DNA of 64,000 bases from Bacillus pinisoli (lineage in GTDB: Bacteria > Bacillota > Bacilli > Bacillales > SA4): the NCBI RefSeq assembly GCF_023036475.1, contig NZ_JAJQKI010000005.1:1-64000 (forward strand), written 5' to 3'. The notes under the pieces are model-generated. The model had not been told where the DNA came from and ran no database searches. It worked only from the letters and a program-made list of their open reading frames with translations. Positions 7,895-15,973 of this stretch are shown one piece after another. The translations under genes were made by a program, and so were the position numbers. Numbering within the stretch: the stretch's first letter is position 1; the number at the start of each line of letters is the position of its first letter.

Positions 7895-8115
7895 TTTTGT
7901 TGCCTCCTAAGTATCTTAAAAAATACAGATTATAATGTTGCATCTTTATTATGTCCGAAAAATTGGTTTCTAAACAAAAAAAGAAAATTAACCTTGGAAA
8001 ATATTAATCCACCCTGGCTGAATTTGGTCAAGATAAAGAATGGCACGTTGGCAGATTATATAGGAGGGACATGGAACAAAGTGTCCTTAGGCTATTAAAT
8101 AAGGGGGAATCGGCA

Positions 8116-8634
8116 ATGGGAATCTTGAGTGGTAATCCTAAAAATGAACCTATGCATTATGGTGAAGTTTTTCATGTGTGGAGTTACTTATCTGGAACAA
8201 ACCAGATGTTAGCTTGTTACCAAACCTATTTAAACCATAATGGTGATGATGACCTTGATGATATTCTTCGTGATATGATCCGCTCTATGAAAGAAGAAAT
8301 TAATCAGCTTGAAGAGATACTAAAGCCTAATGGAATAGCCTTACCTCCTGCACCACCGGAAAAACCAATTGCAAATATTGAAGATATCCCAGCAGGAGCA
8401 AGATTCTCAGACCAAGAAATCGCAGCTAGTGTTTCAATGGAACTTGCACAGGGAATAGTGATGTGCAGTCAAATTATGGGACAATGTATTCGAGAGGACA
8501 TTGCTGCCATGTTTGGTAAGTTCCATACCACCAAGGCTGCTTATGCTGCCCGCTTATTACGTATTAACAAAGAAAAAGGCTGGTTAATTCCTCCGCCACT
8601 ACACTTAAAAACACCAGAGCTTGCAACAGTTTAG
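8116..8634 (+). CDS. DUF3231 family protein
   Basis: A 172-residue helical protein of the DUF3231 family, common in Bacillaceae and probably a ferritin-like helical bundle. Start chosen at the ATG at 8116, preceded by AAGGGGGAATCGGCA; a longer reading would add 15 residues without a ribosome site. Visible features are two helical halves (GEVFHVWSYLSGTNQMLACYQ and SDQEIAASVSMELAQGIVMC) joined by a Pro-rich linker (LPPAPPEKP). It is shorter than the two-domain members (about 330 residues), so it is a single-domain form. Function unknown. Confidence 0.8.
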   Translation: MGILSGNPKNEPMHYGEVFHVWSYLSGTNQMLACYQTYLNHNGDDDLDDILRDMIRSMKEEINQLEEILKPNGIALPPAPPEKPIANIEDIPAGARFSDQEIAASVSMELAQGIVMCSQIMGQCIREDIAAMFGKFHTTKAAYAARLLRINKEKGWLIPPPLHLKTPELATV

Positions 8635-8642
8635 CAACAAAA

Positions 8643-8672
8643 AACAGCTATCTACTACAGATAGCTGTTTTA
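8643..8672 (+). terminator. Terminator of the DUF3231 gene
   Basis: Hairpin ACAGCTATCT-N5-AGATAGCTGT followed by TTTTATT, ten bases after the stop. Confidence 0.88.
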
Positions 8673-8731
8673 TTCTTTAGATGATAATTATACAACAAAA
8701 AATTACTAATTTATTGTATTACCATAAACAA

Positions 8732-8750
8732 AAGGCACATCCAGTGCCTT
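8732..8750 (-). terminator. Terminator of the 67-residue ORF
   Basis: Hairpin AAGGCAC-N5-GTGCCTT, with TTTTGTTT on the minus-strand side, 12 bp after the stop. Confidence 0.75.
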
Positions 8751-8761
8751 CAATTTACTCG

Positions 8762-8965
8762 TCAACCGCCTTCGATACAAGTTGCTTCCGAACTACCTAT
8801 TACTTTATTTATTTCAGTTATTATTGAAATAAGTTGGTCCTTTGGAAGATGTTCTTTTAGTGCTTTTTTAGACCCAATGGGGATGTTGTATTTTATAAAC
8901 AATTCTTTAGTTTCCTCCCAACTACTTGCAATACCTGATACTGGCATGTCTTCTGTAATAACCAT
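8762..8965 (-). CDS. Small hypothetical protein downstream of cadA
   Basis: A 67-residue protein; the ATG at 8965 has GAGAGGTG upstream, and an earlier GTG overlaps that site. The core (ETKELFIKYNIPIGSKKALKEHL) has the spacing of the ScdA N-terminal/DUF542-like helical motif (a K-Y-G/N-I-x-x-C-C-G type signature), but the cysteines are replaced by Gly-Ser. A single Cys remains near the C-terminus (CIEGG). That family link is weak inference. It has its own terminator and follows the cadmium cassette on the same strand, so it may be co-regulated or independent. Confidence 0.55.
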   Translation of the reverse strand: MVITEDMPVSGIASSWEETKELFIKYNIPIGSKKALKEHLPKDQLISIITEINKVIGSSEATCIEGG

Positions 8966-9030
8966 CTTATACACCTCTCTTTCTATACATTTTAACCACT
9001 TTTTGTTACTGCTTCGTTAGTTGAAATACC

Positions 9031-11154
9031 TTACTCATCCTTTACCCGCAATAAACGCAGTCCGTTTAACGTTACAAGCAGAGTCGCGCCCATGTCTGCA
9101 AAGATGGCAATCCATAGGGTTAACCACCCTGGTATGACTAAGAGAAGGGCAACTAGTTTAATTCCTAGTGAGAAGGTGATATTTTGTTTAATGATCGTTA
9201 AAGCTTTTCGACTTAGCTTAATCGTAAATGGCAATTTTCGAAGATCGTCTGCCATTAATGCTACATCGGCTGTCTCTAATGCTGTATCCGTTCCAGCACC
9301 ACCCATGGCAATTCCGACTGTGGAAGCCGCCAAAGCCGGTGCATCGTTGACGCCATCTCCTACCATCGCCACTTTCTTATAATCATCTCGAAGTTGTTTA
9401 ATAAAAGACAATTTGTCTTGTGGTAATAACTCTGATTTAATTTCAGTTACACCCACCTGTGAGCCAATTGCTTTTGCCGTCTCATGATTATCTCCAGTTA
9501 ACATGATGGTTTTCTTTATTCCCATTTGATGAAGAGCGTGAACCACGTTCTTGCTTGTTTCTCTTACTTCATCAGCAATACCTATAATTGCAAAGACCTT
9601 CTTTTCTGTCGCTGCTACAACAACGGTCTTGCCAGACTGTTGAAGGTTCTCAATTAGTTCTTTTTCTGTAAACTCTGTAACTGTACGAATATACTCAGGT
9701 TTACCAACATAATATACGACTCCGTTAACCTTCCCTTTAATTCCTTTACCAGTAACAGACGTAAATTCTTCTATGTCAATGGATTGGTAATCTAGGTTGT
9801 GCTCTTCAGCTTTTTTCATTATTGCGGCAGCTAATGGATGCTGTGATTTATTTTCAAGGGCTGCAATAATTTTTAAATCCTGATCTAGCTTTTGCTCATC
9901 CATACTAATCATATCTGTTACAGTTGGGGTTCCTTTTGTTAACGTTCCCGTTTTATCAAAAGCAATTGCCTTAATGGCACCCATTTCCTCTAGATGGATC
10001 CCACCTTTAATGAGTACACCATTTTTAGCTGCATTTCCAATAGCTGTTACGATAGATACTGGCGTAGATATGACTAACGCACAAGGACAGCCTACAACTA
10101 AAGCGGCTAACCCTTGATAAATCCATGTGCTCCAGTCTCCATTAAAGAAGAATGGAGGTATCACCGCAATACCTATAGCAATTAGAATGATTACTGGCGT
10201 GTAATATTTCGCAAAAACACCCACAAAAGCTTGTGAAGGCGCTCTTTCTGCTTGTGCTTCTTCCACTAAGTGAATAATCTTGGCTATTGTTGTATCTTCT
10301 ATTTTTTTGGTTACTTTTACTTCAAGAATGCCTTCTTCATTCAACGTACCAGCAAAAACCTCATCTTGAAATTCCTTTGTAACGGGAACCGATTCGCCCG
10401 TGATGGCTGCTTGATTGACCGCAGAAGTTCCTTTTACGACAATACCATCCATGGCAATCTTCTGACCTGGTTTCACAATGAGCACATCACCAATTAAAAT
10501 CTCTTCAACAGGGACTTTCATTTCCTGAGACCCTCTGCGAATAAGAGCTACTTTCGGAGCAATATCCATTAACGAGCGAATGGATTGACGTGCTTTGTCC
10601 ATAGAATAGGCTTCTAGTGCTTCACTAATGGCAAATAAAATGATAACAGTTGCTCCTTCTCCCCATTCACCGATAAATCCTGCTCCAATAATGGCGATTG
10701 TCATTAACGTCCTCATATCAAACTGAAAACGAACTAAGTTCTTTACTCCCGTGATGAACAGACGGTAGCCACCGACAACCATTGATGCAACGTAAGCCAG
10801 GATGGAAACGATACTACCTTCACCGTACATATACCCCGCTGTCCAGCCCATTGCTAACAAAACAGCCGATAGTATGACAGTTGCATGCCTTTTATAAAAT
10901 GGTTCACTTACTTCAGTAAACCTTTCATTTTCTCGAATGATCCTTAAGTTTTCAAAAGCACCGGCCTGCTCAAGCTTTTCAATGGATGTCTCACCATAAA
11001 CCGTCAGCTTAGAGGCCCCGAAATTAACACTTGCATCTACAACACCATCCAGGTGCTGAACGTTCTTTTCGAACTTTTGCGCACAGCCTGCTCAGGAAAA
11101 GCCTTGTACGCGGTATACGGTTTTATTCGCTTCTTGTTGTATGCTTTCAGCCAC
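9031..11154 (-). CDS. cadA: CadA-type heavy-metal P1B-ATPase with in-frame TGA
   Basis: Membrane pump exporting Cd/Zn/Pb-type cations with ATP. Reading from a GTG at 11154 (AAGGAGG just upstream) gives 707 codons, the usual CadA length. The order is a short HMA domain (about 12-80), eight membrane helices, TGES (252-255), the CPC metal site (356-358), phosphorylated Asp400 in DKTGT, and the [10 protein letters not shown] hinge near the end. Codon 21 (11092-11094) is TGA at the first Cys of the HMA CxxC (GFS-TGA-AGCA). An ATG at 10860 would give an N-truncated 609-residue pump with intact catalytic core. It overlaps cadC by 8 bp. Either selenocysteine, readthrough or a nonsense mutation/sequencing error applies. 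Confidence 0.88.
11050..11094 (-). other. TGA codon with downstream hairpin in cadA (SECIS-like candidate)
   Basis: After the TGA (11092-11094) come 17 nt, then GUUC (11071-11074), loop GAAAA (11066-11070) and GAAC (11062-11065). Outer pairs CAGG/CCUG and CUG/CAG can form around it. The apical loop begins with G, 21 nt after the TGA, which fits the loose description of bacterial SECIS elements. The inner stem is only 4 bp, so chance is quite possible. Confidence 0.3.
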
Positions 11155-11515
11155 GTAACGCCACCTCCTTGGAATGTGCTAACGCAATCTGAACTAGCTG
11201 TTTGACATGGTCATCATCTAAGGAATAAAAAACAAGCTTTCCTTCTTTTCGGTATTTCGCCAGTCCCATATTACGTAATAAACGCAAATGATGAGAAGCA
11301 GTTGCTGTTGTACTGCCAATAATATTGGCCACATCACATACGCATAATTCTTCTTCCATACAGAGCGCATAGGCTACCTTAATACGTGTATCGTCAGCTA
11401 ACGCTTTATAGATTTTAGCAACACCATTAGTATTTTGCTGATTTAACTCCATCTTTACTCGATTAACTTTATCGGAGTCGTAACAAGTAATTTCACATGT
11501 ATCCTTTTCTGTCAC
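11147..11515 (-). CDS. cadC: ArsR/SmtB-type metal-responsive repressor CadC
   Basis: Winged-helix metal sensor that represses the cad operon and releases DNA on Cd/Pb/Zn binding. The 122 residues from a GTG at 11515 match the S. aureus CadC length and start (MTEKDTCEITCYD). Metal ligands are visible: the N-terminal DTCEITC pair and ELCVCD in the recognition-helix region. The HTH is TTATASHHLRLLRNMGL. GAGGAG lies nine bases before this GTG; an ATG at 11539 has no ribosome site and lies in the operator. The stop overlaps the cadA start by 8 bp, indicating coupled translation. Confidence 0.92.
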   Translation of the reverse strand: MTEKDTCEITCYDSDKVNRVKMELNQQNTNGVAKIYKALADDTRIKVAYALCMEEELCVCDVANIIGSTTATASHHLRLLRNMGLAKYRKEGKLVFYSLDDDHVKQLVQIALAHSKEVALRG

Positions 11516-11533
11516 GTCAACCATCTCCTCTAC

Positions 11534-11586
11534 ATTCAAACATTCATTTGAATATTAGTATATGCAACAGGTAGGAATGTTGTCAA
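11534..11586 (-). promoter_or_regulatory. cad promoter and CadC operator
   Basis: Minus-strand TTGACA (11581-11586) and TATACT (11557-11562), 18-bp spacer. Immediately downstream is a perfect inverted repeat ATTCAAA-N6-TTTGAAT (11534-11553), resembling the known cad operators with TCAAAT/ATTTGA arms. Its position over the start site suits repression by CadC. Confidence 0.8.
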
Positions 11587-11634
11587 AATATTATATACAA
11601 TTTATCAGATAAAAAAAGGCTATTTTTTTATAGA

Positions 11635-11808
11635 TTGTTGCTTTCGTAAAAATCCCAAAAGCCGGATTTTTACATGTTAAGACAAAGTCTTGCTTTAAAT
11701 TTAGAGAGTTGCTCTTTTCTAAGCTTTAAAAATCAGTTTAATCATATTAAATACGGCGAAATTGCAGAAATATAAGATTGAAAAGCAACAAAGTTTTAGA
11801 AAAGAGCC
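11635..11808 (-). repeat. Intergenic repeat family 1, copy C (inverted)
   Basis: 174-bp copy in the opposite orientation to A and B. Read on the minus strand it starts GGCTCTTTTCTAAAACTTTG at 11808, has the internal TTAGAAAAGAGC arm near 11711-11722, and ends with a perfect GTAAAAATCC-N8-GGATTTTTAC hairpin and GAAAGCAACAA. Together with the cad promoter it explains the 315-bp gap 11540-11854. Confidence 0.8.
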
Positions 11809-11814
11809 TAAAAA

Positions 11815-11860
11815 AAAGACCATAAACACTTTCAACTGTATGGTTGATGAGTGTTTATGG
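11815..11860 (-). terminator. Terminator of the TVP38-family gene
   Basis: Hairpin CCATAAACACT...AGTGTTTATGG that includes the stop codon, followed on the minus strand by eight T. Confidence 0.85.
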
Positions 11861-12493
11861 TTTTACGGAAAACTTTCTCCAAACATAGTAGGCAACAAGT
11901 AAACACAATCCAGCCAATGTGAAATATAATTTCTCCTGACCTTCCCAGCTCATGTATTCACTAACCGCATAAGCCTCTATAAAAACAGCCGGAATCTTAC
12001 CTAAAAGGGTAGCTAGACCGAATGTACCGATTGACACTTTACTAAAAGAGGCAGCTATATTAACGAGACCAGAAGGAACAAAAGGAAGCAGTCTGAGTGA
12101 AAGTATTAAAACAAATGCCTCTAATCCTGAGGACTTTTGTAACTTCCCTAAGTAAGGAAGAGTATGTAGTTTCTCCCCTACTACCAACTTAATTCCTTTT
12201 CTATATAGGGCAAAAGAGATAATGCTTCCCATGACTTCTCCGACTAAAGAAAGGACCATCCCTTCCCATAGACCAAACACATATATATTCGCAGCTGTGA
12301 TAAAGAAGCTTGGAATGAAGGCGAAGATACTGATAAAGATATTTAACAATACACTGATAAAATAAGAAATACTCCTATATTCAGTCATGAGCTCTGTTGC
12401 AAATTCAGTCATTGATAAAATCCTGCTTTCTTTTGTTTGCTCTATTATAAATGCTATTGGCAACAATGATAAGTACTTTCTAAACTTATTCAT
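11855..12493 (-). CDS. TVP38/TMEM64 family membrane protein (VTT domain)
   Basis: A 212-residue inner-membrane protein of the DedA/VTT superfamily, now linked to lipid scrambling or export in general; the exact role of this member is unknown. About five hydrophobic segments are visible, with the family signatures FIPSFFITAANIYVFGLWEG and LRLLPFVPSGLVNIAASFSKV. The first ATG lacks an obvious ribosome site. An internal ATG at 12412 (MTEFATEL) has AGGA eight bases upstream and may be the true start, giving 185 residues. It is monocistronic. Confidence 0.85.
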   Translation of the reverse strand: MNKFRKYLSLLPIAFIIEQTKESRILSMTEFATELMTEYRSISYFISVLLNIFISIFAFIPSFFITAANIYVFGLWEGMVLSLVGEVMGSIISFALYRKGIKLVVGEKLHTLPYLGKLQKSSGLEAFVLILSLRLLPFVPSGLVNIAASFSKVSIGTFGLATLLGKIPAVFIEAYAVSEYMSWEGQEKLYFTLAGLCLLVAYYVWRKFSVKP

Positions 12494-12544
12494 ATGGCTT
12501 TTATCTTATAAGCAACAAAGTACTATAGAAGAGTCTAAGTAAAA

Positions 12545-12568
12545 AAGAACATGAGAGGTCATGTTCTT
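12545..12568 (-). terminator. Terminator of the dehalogenase-like gene
   Basis: Hairpin GAACATGA-N4-TCATGTTC flanked by A-run and T-run; it can act in both directions but the gene upstream is on the minus strand. Confidence 0.88.
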
Positions 12569-12582
12569 TTTACAGTAACTTT

Positions 12583-13473
12583 CTATTGGTGGCGCTTAAT
12601 AAAATCTAAAATATGTAAAGCAATTTCTTCTCCTTTTTCTTCTTGTAGAAAATGGCCTGCATCTTGTATTGTAATTTCTGGTTCGCTTTTAGCTGATGGT
12701 ATTAATTTTCTAAAAAATCGATCTCCCCCTCTAGTGATTGGATCCTTATCCGAGAACATGACTAATGTCGGCTTTTTCCAAGAAGCGAAAACATCTCTGG
12801 CTGCTCTTAATTCCTTGGCACCTGGATCTTCTTCATTCATAGGTACCAGTAGCGGGAACATAGCTGCGCCTGCTTTAAAACTGGCGTCTGGAAAAGGTGC
12901 TTCATATGCAGACAGTTCTTCACTTGTGATTGCGTTAGGGCTTGACATGCTTTTTTGTATCAATGCACCTATAGGTAAATCCTCTGTACGCTCTGCATAT
13001 GCTCTCCACGCTAGAAAGCCTTTCGTAGGTGGAAGATCACCTGTAGGAAGACCCGTATTCATAATCACTAATCTTGCCACACGTTCCTCCATTTCTGTAG
13101 CCGTCCTAAGACCTATTAATCCTCCCCAATCTTGAACAACAAAAGTGATCTCATTAAGATTAAGTTTTATGATAAATTCCTTTAATGTATCCACATGCAT
13201 TTGGAAGCTATATGCCTCCTTATCCGTATATTTATCAGATTTCCCGAAGCCAATAAAATCCAAGGCAATTACTCTATTATTTTGTGAAAGAGTAGGAATC
13301 ATCTTTCTATATAAGTAGGACCAAGTTGGTTCGCCATGCAAACAAAGAAGAATCTCCCCTTCTCCTTCGTCAATATAATGGACACGTACTCCATTAATGG
13401 TTATGTAATTTGGCTTAAAGGGATAATCAATCAGATTCTCAAAACGGTCTTCGGGTGTTCTTATAATAGACAT
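12583..13473 (-). CDS. Alpha/beta hydrolase, haloalkane dehalogenase-like
   Basis: A 296-residue soluble alpha/beta hydrolase. Haloalkane dehalogenases displace halide with an Asp nucleophile; here the nucleophile elbow is VVQDWGG (Asp then Trp), the oxyanion motif is HGEPTW, the acid Asp is in SDKDPITRG and the catalytic His in DAGHFLQEE. All match that family, whereas ordinary esterases carry GxSxG. Start chosen at the ATG at 13473 (AAAGGAGTGC upstream); a longer reading adds 19 residues. The real substrate is unproven; fluoroacetate or epoxide hydrolysis by relatives is possible. Confidence 0.85.
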   Translation of the reverse strand: MSIIRTPEDRFENLIDYPFKPNYITINGVRVHYIDEGEGEILLCLHGEPTWSYLYRKMIPTLSQNNRVIALDFIGFGKSDKYTDKEAYSFQMHVDTLKEFIIKLNLNEITFVVQDWGGLIGLRTATEMEERVARLVIMNTGLPTGDLPPTKGFLAWRAYAERTEDLPIGALIQKSMSSPNAITSEELSAYEAPFPDASFKAGAAMFPLLVPMNEEDPGAKELRAARDVFASWKKPTLVMFSDKDPITRGGDRFFRKLIPSAKSEPEITIQDAGHFLQEEKGEEIALHILDFIKRHQ

Positions 13474-13680
13474 ATTGAAAGCACTCCTTTTATCTTTTAC
13501 TATCAAGTATTCGATAGATTGCGCTTTCATTCCTTTTATGTAGCTTTATTCAAGAGATTTGATTCGCAACTCGTTTCAGGACCTTTCCAAGAACACTATG
13601 GATAGAACTCCTCATTAAAGTATAAATCATCGAATGAAGTCAATAATGGAGAAATACCATAAATAAGTAGGTGTTCGGCA

Positions 13681-14373
13681 TTGACCCATTATCTTATGAT
13701 CGGAACAGAATTACTAATCGGATTAATATTATTATTTATCATGACGAAGGTATTAGGGAAAACGCAATTCTCGCAAGTTACCCCATTTGATTTTATTTCT
13801 GCAGTCATATTAGGTGAACTCGTCGGAAATGCCATTTATGATCATGAAGTACGAGTTTGGGAAATTGTTTTTAGCACTGTTATCTGGGGAACAATGATTT
13901 ACATCATTGAAACGGTGACACAGAAATATAGAAAAACTCGAAAGATTCTAGAAGGCGATCCTAATATCGTCATCCATAAGGGGAACTTACGGTACGATGC
14001 ATTAAAAAAAGGAAAACTGGATTTAAACCAGCTTATGAGCTTAATTAGGCAACAAGGTTTTTTCTCCATAGAAGAAGTGGAATATGCCATACTTGAGCCA
14101 AACGGGATGGTGAGTGTTTTACCAAGTGCAAAGTATGACACACCTAAAATGAATGACTTAAACTTACCCTTTAAAGCAGTTGAATTACCTATTGCACTTA
14201 TTATTGATGGTGAGGCGGTTCAAGAGAATCTAAAAGAAATAAACTTAGATCAAGCTTGGCTAAATGTGGAGTTATCAAAACAAAATGTAAAATCAATAAA
14301 AGAAGTACTCTATGCTGAATACAAACCCAATCAACCTTTATACATCATTACATATAAAAGTAAGTTAGGATAG
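13681..14373 (+). CDS. DUF421 (YetF-like) membrane protein
   Basis: A 230-residue protein of the DUF421/YetF family. Three N-terminal membrane helices (about 5-90) carry the family signature GKTQFSQVTPFDFISAVILGELVGNA (partial), followed by a cytoplasmic domain with KLDLNQLMSLIRQQGFFSIEEVEYAILEPNG and LPSAK. Members are present in several copies in Bacillus; some relate to spores, but function is not established. The start is a TTG preceded by AGGTG; no better start is visible. It is convergent with the tmRNA gene. Confidence 0.85.
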   Translation: MTHYLMIGTELLIGLILLFIMTKVLGKTQFSQVTPFDFISAVILGELVGNAIYDHEVRVWEIVFSTVIWGTMIYIIETVTQKYRKTRKILEGDPNIVIHKGNLRYDALKKGKLDLNQLMSLIRQQGFFSIEEVEYAILEPNGMVSVLPSAKYDTPKMNDLNLPFKAVELPIALIIDGEAVQENLKEINLDQAWLNVELSKQNVKSIKEVLYAEYKPNQPLYIITYKSKLG

Positions 14374-14374
14374 A

Positions 14375-14414
14375 AAGAGGCAGAATACCTTAAGTAAGGA
14401 TATTGTGCCTCTTC
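14375..14414 (+). terminator. Terminator of the DUF421 gene
   Basis: Long imperfect hairpin AAGAGGCA...TGCCTCTT with inner CTTA/TAAG pairs, followed by CTTATG; the T tract is poor. Confidence 0.65.
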
Positions 14415-14524
14415 TTATGCTTGATAATTAAATGAATATGAGAAGTAACACCGAGGAATGGAAAATATACAAAAGTGCTTTTAGAAAAGAAACTATGGTT
14501 TGAAGAAGAATTCTTTAACATATA

Positions 14525-14550
14525 AAAAAGACCAACACCATGTGTTGATC
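14525..14550 (-). terminator. Terminator of ssrA
   Basis: Minus-strand hairpin GATCAACAC-N2-GTGTTGGTC followed by six T, 18 bp after the mature CCA end of tmRNA. Confidence 0.88.
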
Positions 14551-14567
14551 TTGGATCCACCTATGTA

Positions 14568-15206
14568 TGGTGGAGACGGTGGGACGTGCTTTTCCATGCT
14601 TTCGTCATGGCACTGACTATATCTTGAACCTTACTCAATAAGGTCCTCCAGCGTCTTATGCAAAACGTAGTTTTTACTCAATGTGAGTAGAGTTTTACAT
14701 CCTAGTGCTACCTTATTAGGTAGCCTATGAGTCGATACACGGCTGTTGAATTACTTCACATACCGCTCGGCATTGCCTTATCACTTTGAAAAGTGACTTA
14801 GGTTTCACCGATAAAGCTGGATTTTCACTTATGTGTTACCACATAAGGCGACTAATGACTAATCGAACCCACGTCCAAAGACATCGCCACTTAAGCTTCT
14901 ACGAGTGTAGTCGATATATTAGCATTTCGCCATTCCCTCGGCCTATCGACAGGCTTTGGAAAGACTAGTCTGGTTGTTCTCTTCCTTTGTCCTCAGACGG
15001 CGAACTCCGGCGTAGCCCACTTAGAGTGAGTCCCTGATCCTACCACATGGGCGATGGAGGGAGGAACCGCTATAGACTGTTATTAAGCAGCTAAAGCGAA
15101 GTTGTTGTTTGTTTTGCCAGTTATTGGCTTTGACGTTTTAACGAGGCCGATCCCCTCGACTCGCAACCCAAGCTCGAACTATCCCTGTCGAATCCGTAGC
15201 GTCCCC
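14568..15206 (-). ncRNA. ssrA: tmRNA, interrupted by a group I intron
   Basis: tmRNA rescues stalled ribosomes with SmpB. The 5' end GGGGACG with TTCGACAGGGATAGTTCGAG (15206 downward) pairs with the 3' acceptor CGTCTCC-ACCA (14568-14578). The tag frame runs from the GGC resume codon at 15118 to TAA at 15083-15085 and encodes GKTNNNFALAA, followed by a second TAA. The T-arm GTGGG-TTCGAT/T-CCCAC is split by 277 nt (14585-14861), so the mature RNA would be about 362 nt. smpB lies upstream, the usual Bacillus order. Confidence 0.96.
14585..14861 (-). other. Group I intron in the tmRNA T-loop
   Basis: The interruption follows group I rules. The 5' exon ends in U and the intron ends in G. P1 forms CGAU^U with AGUCG, giving the U-G wobble at the splice site. 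P2 is a perfect CUUAUGUG-GUAA-CACAUAAG hairpin (14828-14847). P7 pairs GACU-C-AU (14727-14733) with AUAGUC inside the hallmark AAGAUAUAGUC (14615-14625), with the expected bulged base. Extra hairpins between the P7 strands (GCUACC/GGUAGC and others) suggest subgroup IA. There is no homing-endonuclease ORF. Confidence 0.9.
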
Positions 15207-15216
15207 ATTTATAAAG

Positions 15217-15245
15217 GATATAGAGAAAATTAATTCTCATATCAA
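15217..15245 (-). promoter_or_regulatory. Proximal promoter of ssrA
   Basis: Minus-strand TTGATA (15240-15245) and TATATC (15217-15222), 17-bp spacer, 10 bp from the mature tmRNA 5' end. Confidence 0.6.
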
Positions 15246-15323
15246 ATGGTAGTACGGGAAATTTATAAGCTTATTGCTTATTCATTTGTCAATGAACTGC
15301 CGTCTTCCCTGACGACAATTCTT

Positions 15324-15351
15324 ATTATAACACATTGAACTATGAATACAA
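15324..15351 (-). promoter_or_regulatory. Distal extended -10 promoter of ssrA
   Basis: Minus-strand TTGTAT (15346-15351), 16-bp spacer, perfect TATAAT (15324-15329) preceded by TG-T (extended -10). It would transcribe ssrA independently of smpB. Confidence 0.6.
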
Positions 15352-15373
15352 TTGGTAGTTACTTCATGAATTA

Positions 15374-15841
15374 CTACATTTTTTGGCGATCGCGGAATGC
15401 ACGTTCAATATCACGTTTAGCTTCCTTCTTCTTTAAATCCTCACGCTTGTCATAATTCTTTTTACCCTTACCAAGCCCAATTAAAACTTTTGCAAACCCA
15501 TTTTTTAGATATACTTTTAGCGGTACTAACGTCACACCCGCTTCTTTTGTTTCTCCAATCAGCTTCGCAATCTGCTTTTTATGAAGTAGAAGCTTTCTTG
15601 TACGAAGTGGTTCATGGTTAAAACGATTTCCTTGTTCATACGGGCTGACATGCGCATTATATAAGAACACTTCACCTTTTTGAATTCTAGCAAAAGAGTC
15701 TCGTAAATTTATTTTCCCAGCTCTAATGGATTTGATTTCTGTTCCTTGAAGGACAATTCCTGCCTCATATGTTTCTTCAATGAAGTAATCATGATTCGCT
15801 TTCTTATTTTGGGCGACCACCTTGCCTTCTCCCTTTGGCAT
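15374..15841 (-). CDS. smpB: SsrA-binding protein SmpB
   Basis: Binds the tRNA-like domain of tmRNA and carries it to stalled ribosomes. The 155 residues have the complete OB-fold core ([27 protein letters not shown], in part), the [12 protein letters not shown] segment, and the basic C-terminal tail ([18 protein letters not shown]) that enters the mRNA channel. It lies directly upstream of its RNA partner ssrA and downstream of rnr, the classic trans-translation cluster. Confidence 0.98.
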   Translation of the reverse strand: MPKGEGKVVAQNKKANHDYFIEETYEAGIVLQGTEIKSIRAGKINLRDSFARIQKGEVFLYNAHVSPYEQGNRFNHEPLRTRKLLLHKKQIAKLIGETKEAGVTLVPLKVYLKNGFAKVLIGLGKGKKNYDKREDLKKKEAKRDIERAFRDRQKM

Positions 15842-15930
15842 ATGTCCACCTCCCCTTTGTTATCTGAATAGTAGTTAAAATTTTAGCAAAAATTAACTTC
15901 ATACTCAATCAATATATACATTCGACAAAT

Positions 15931-15957
15931 TTCGGGTGGTGCCTGGCACCACCCGAA
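15931..15957. terminator. Perfect GC-rich palindrome after rnr
   Basis: A 27-nt perfect palindrome-like hairpin (TTCGGGTGGTGCC...GGCACCACCCGAA) between rnr and smpB. On the minus transcript it is followed only by AAATTTG, so termination may be partial, allowing smpB readthrough. A degenerate relative lies at 38208-38235. Confidence 0.65.
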
Positions 15958-15973
15958 TTTTATCTTTTATCTT

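Noticed and set aside
14786-14968. Plus-strand ORF crossing the intron and tmRNA
   Set aside because: It is antisense to a well-defined structured RNA.
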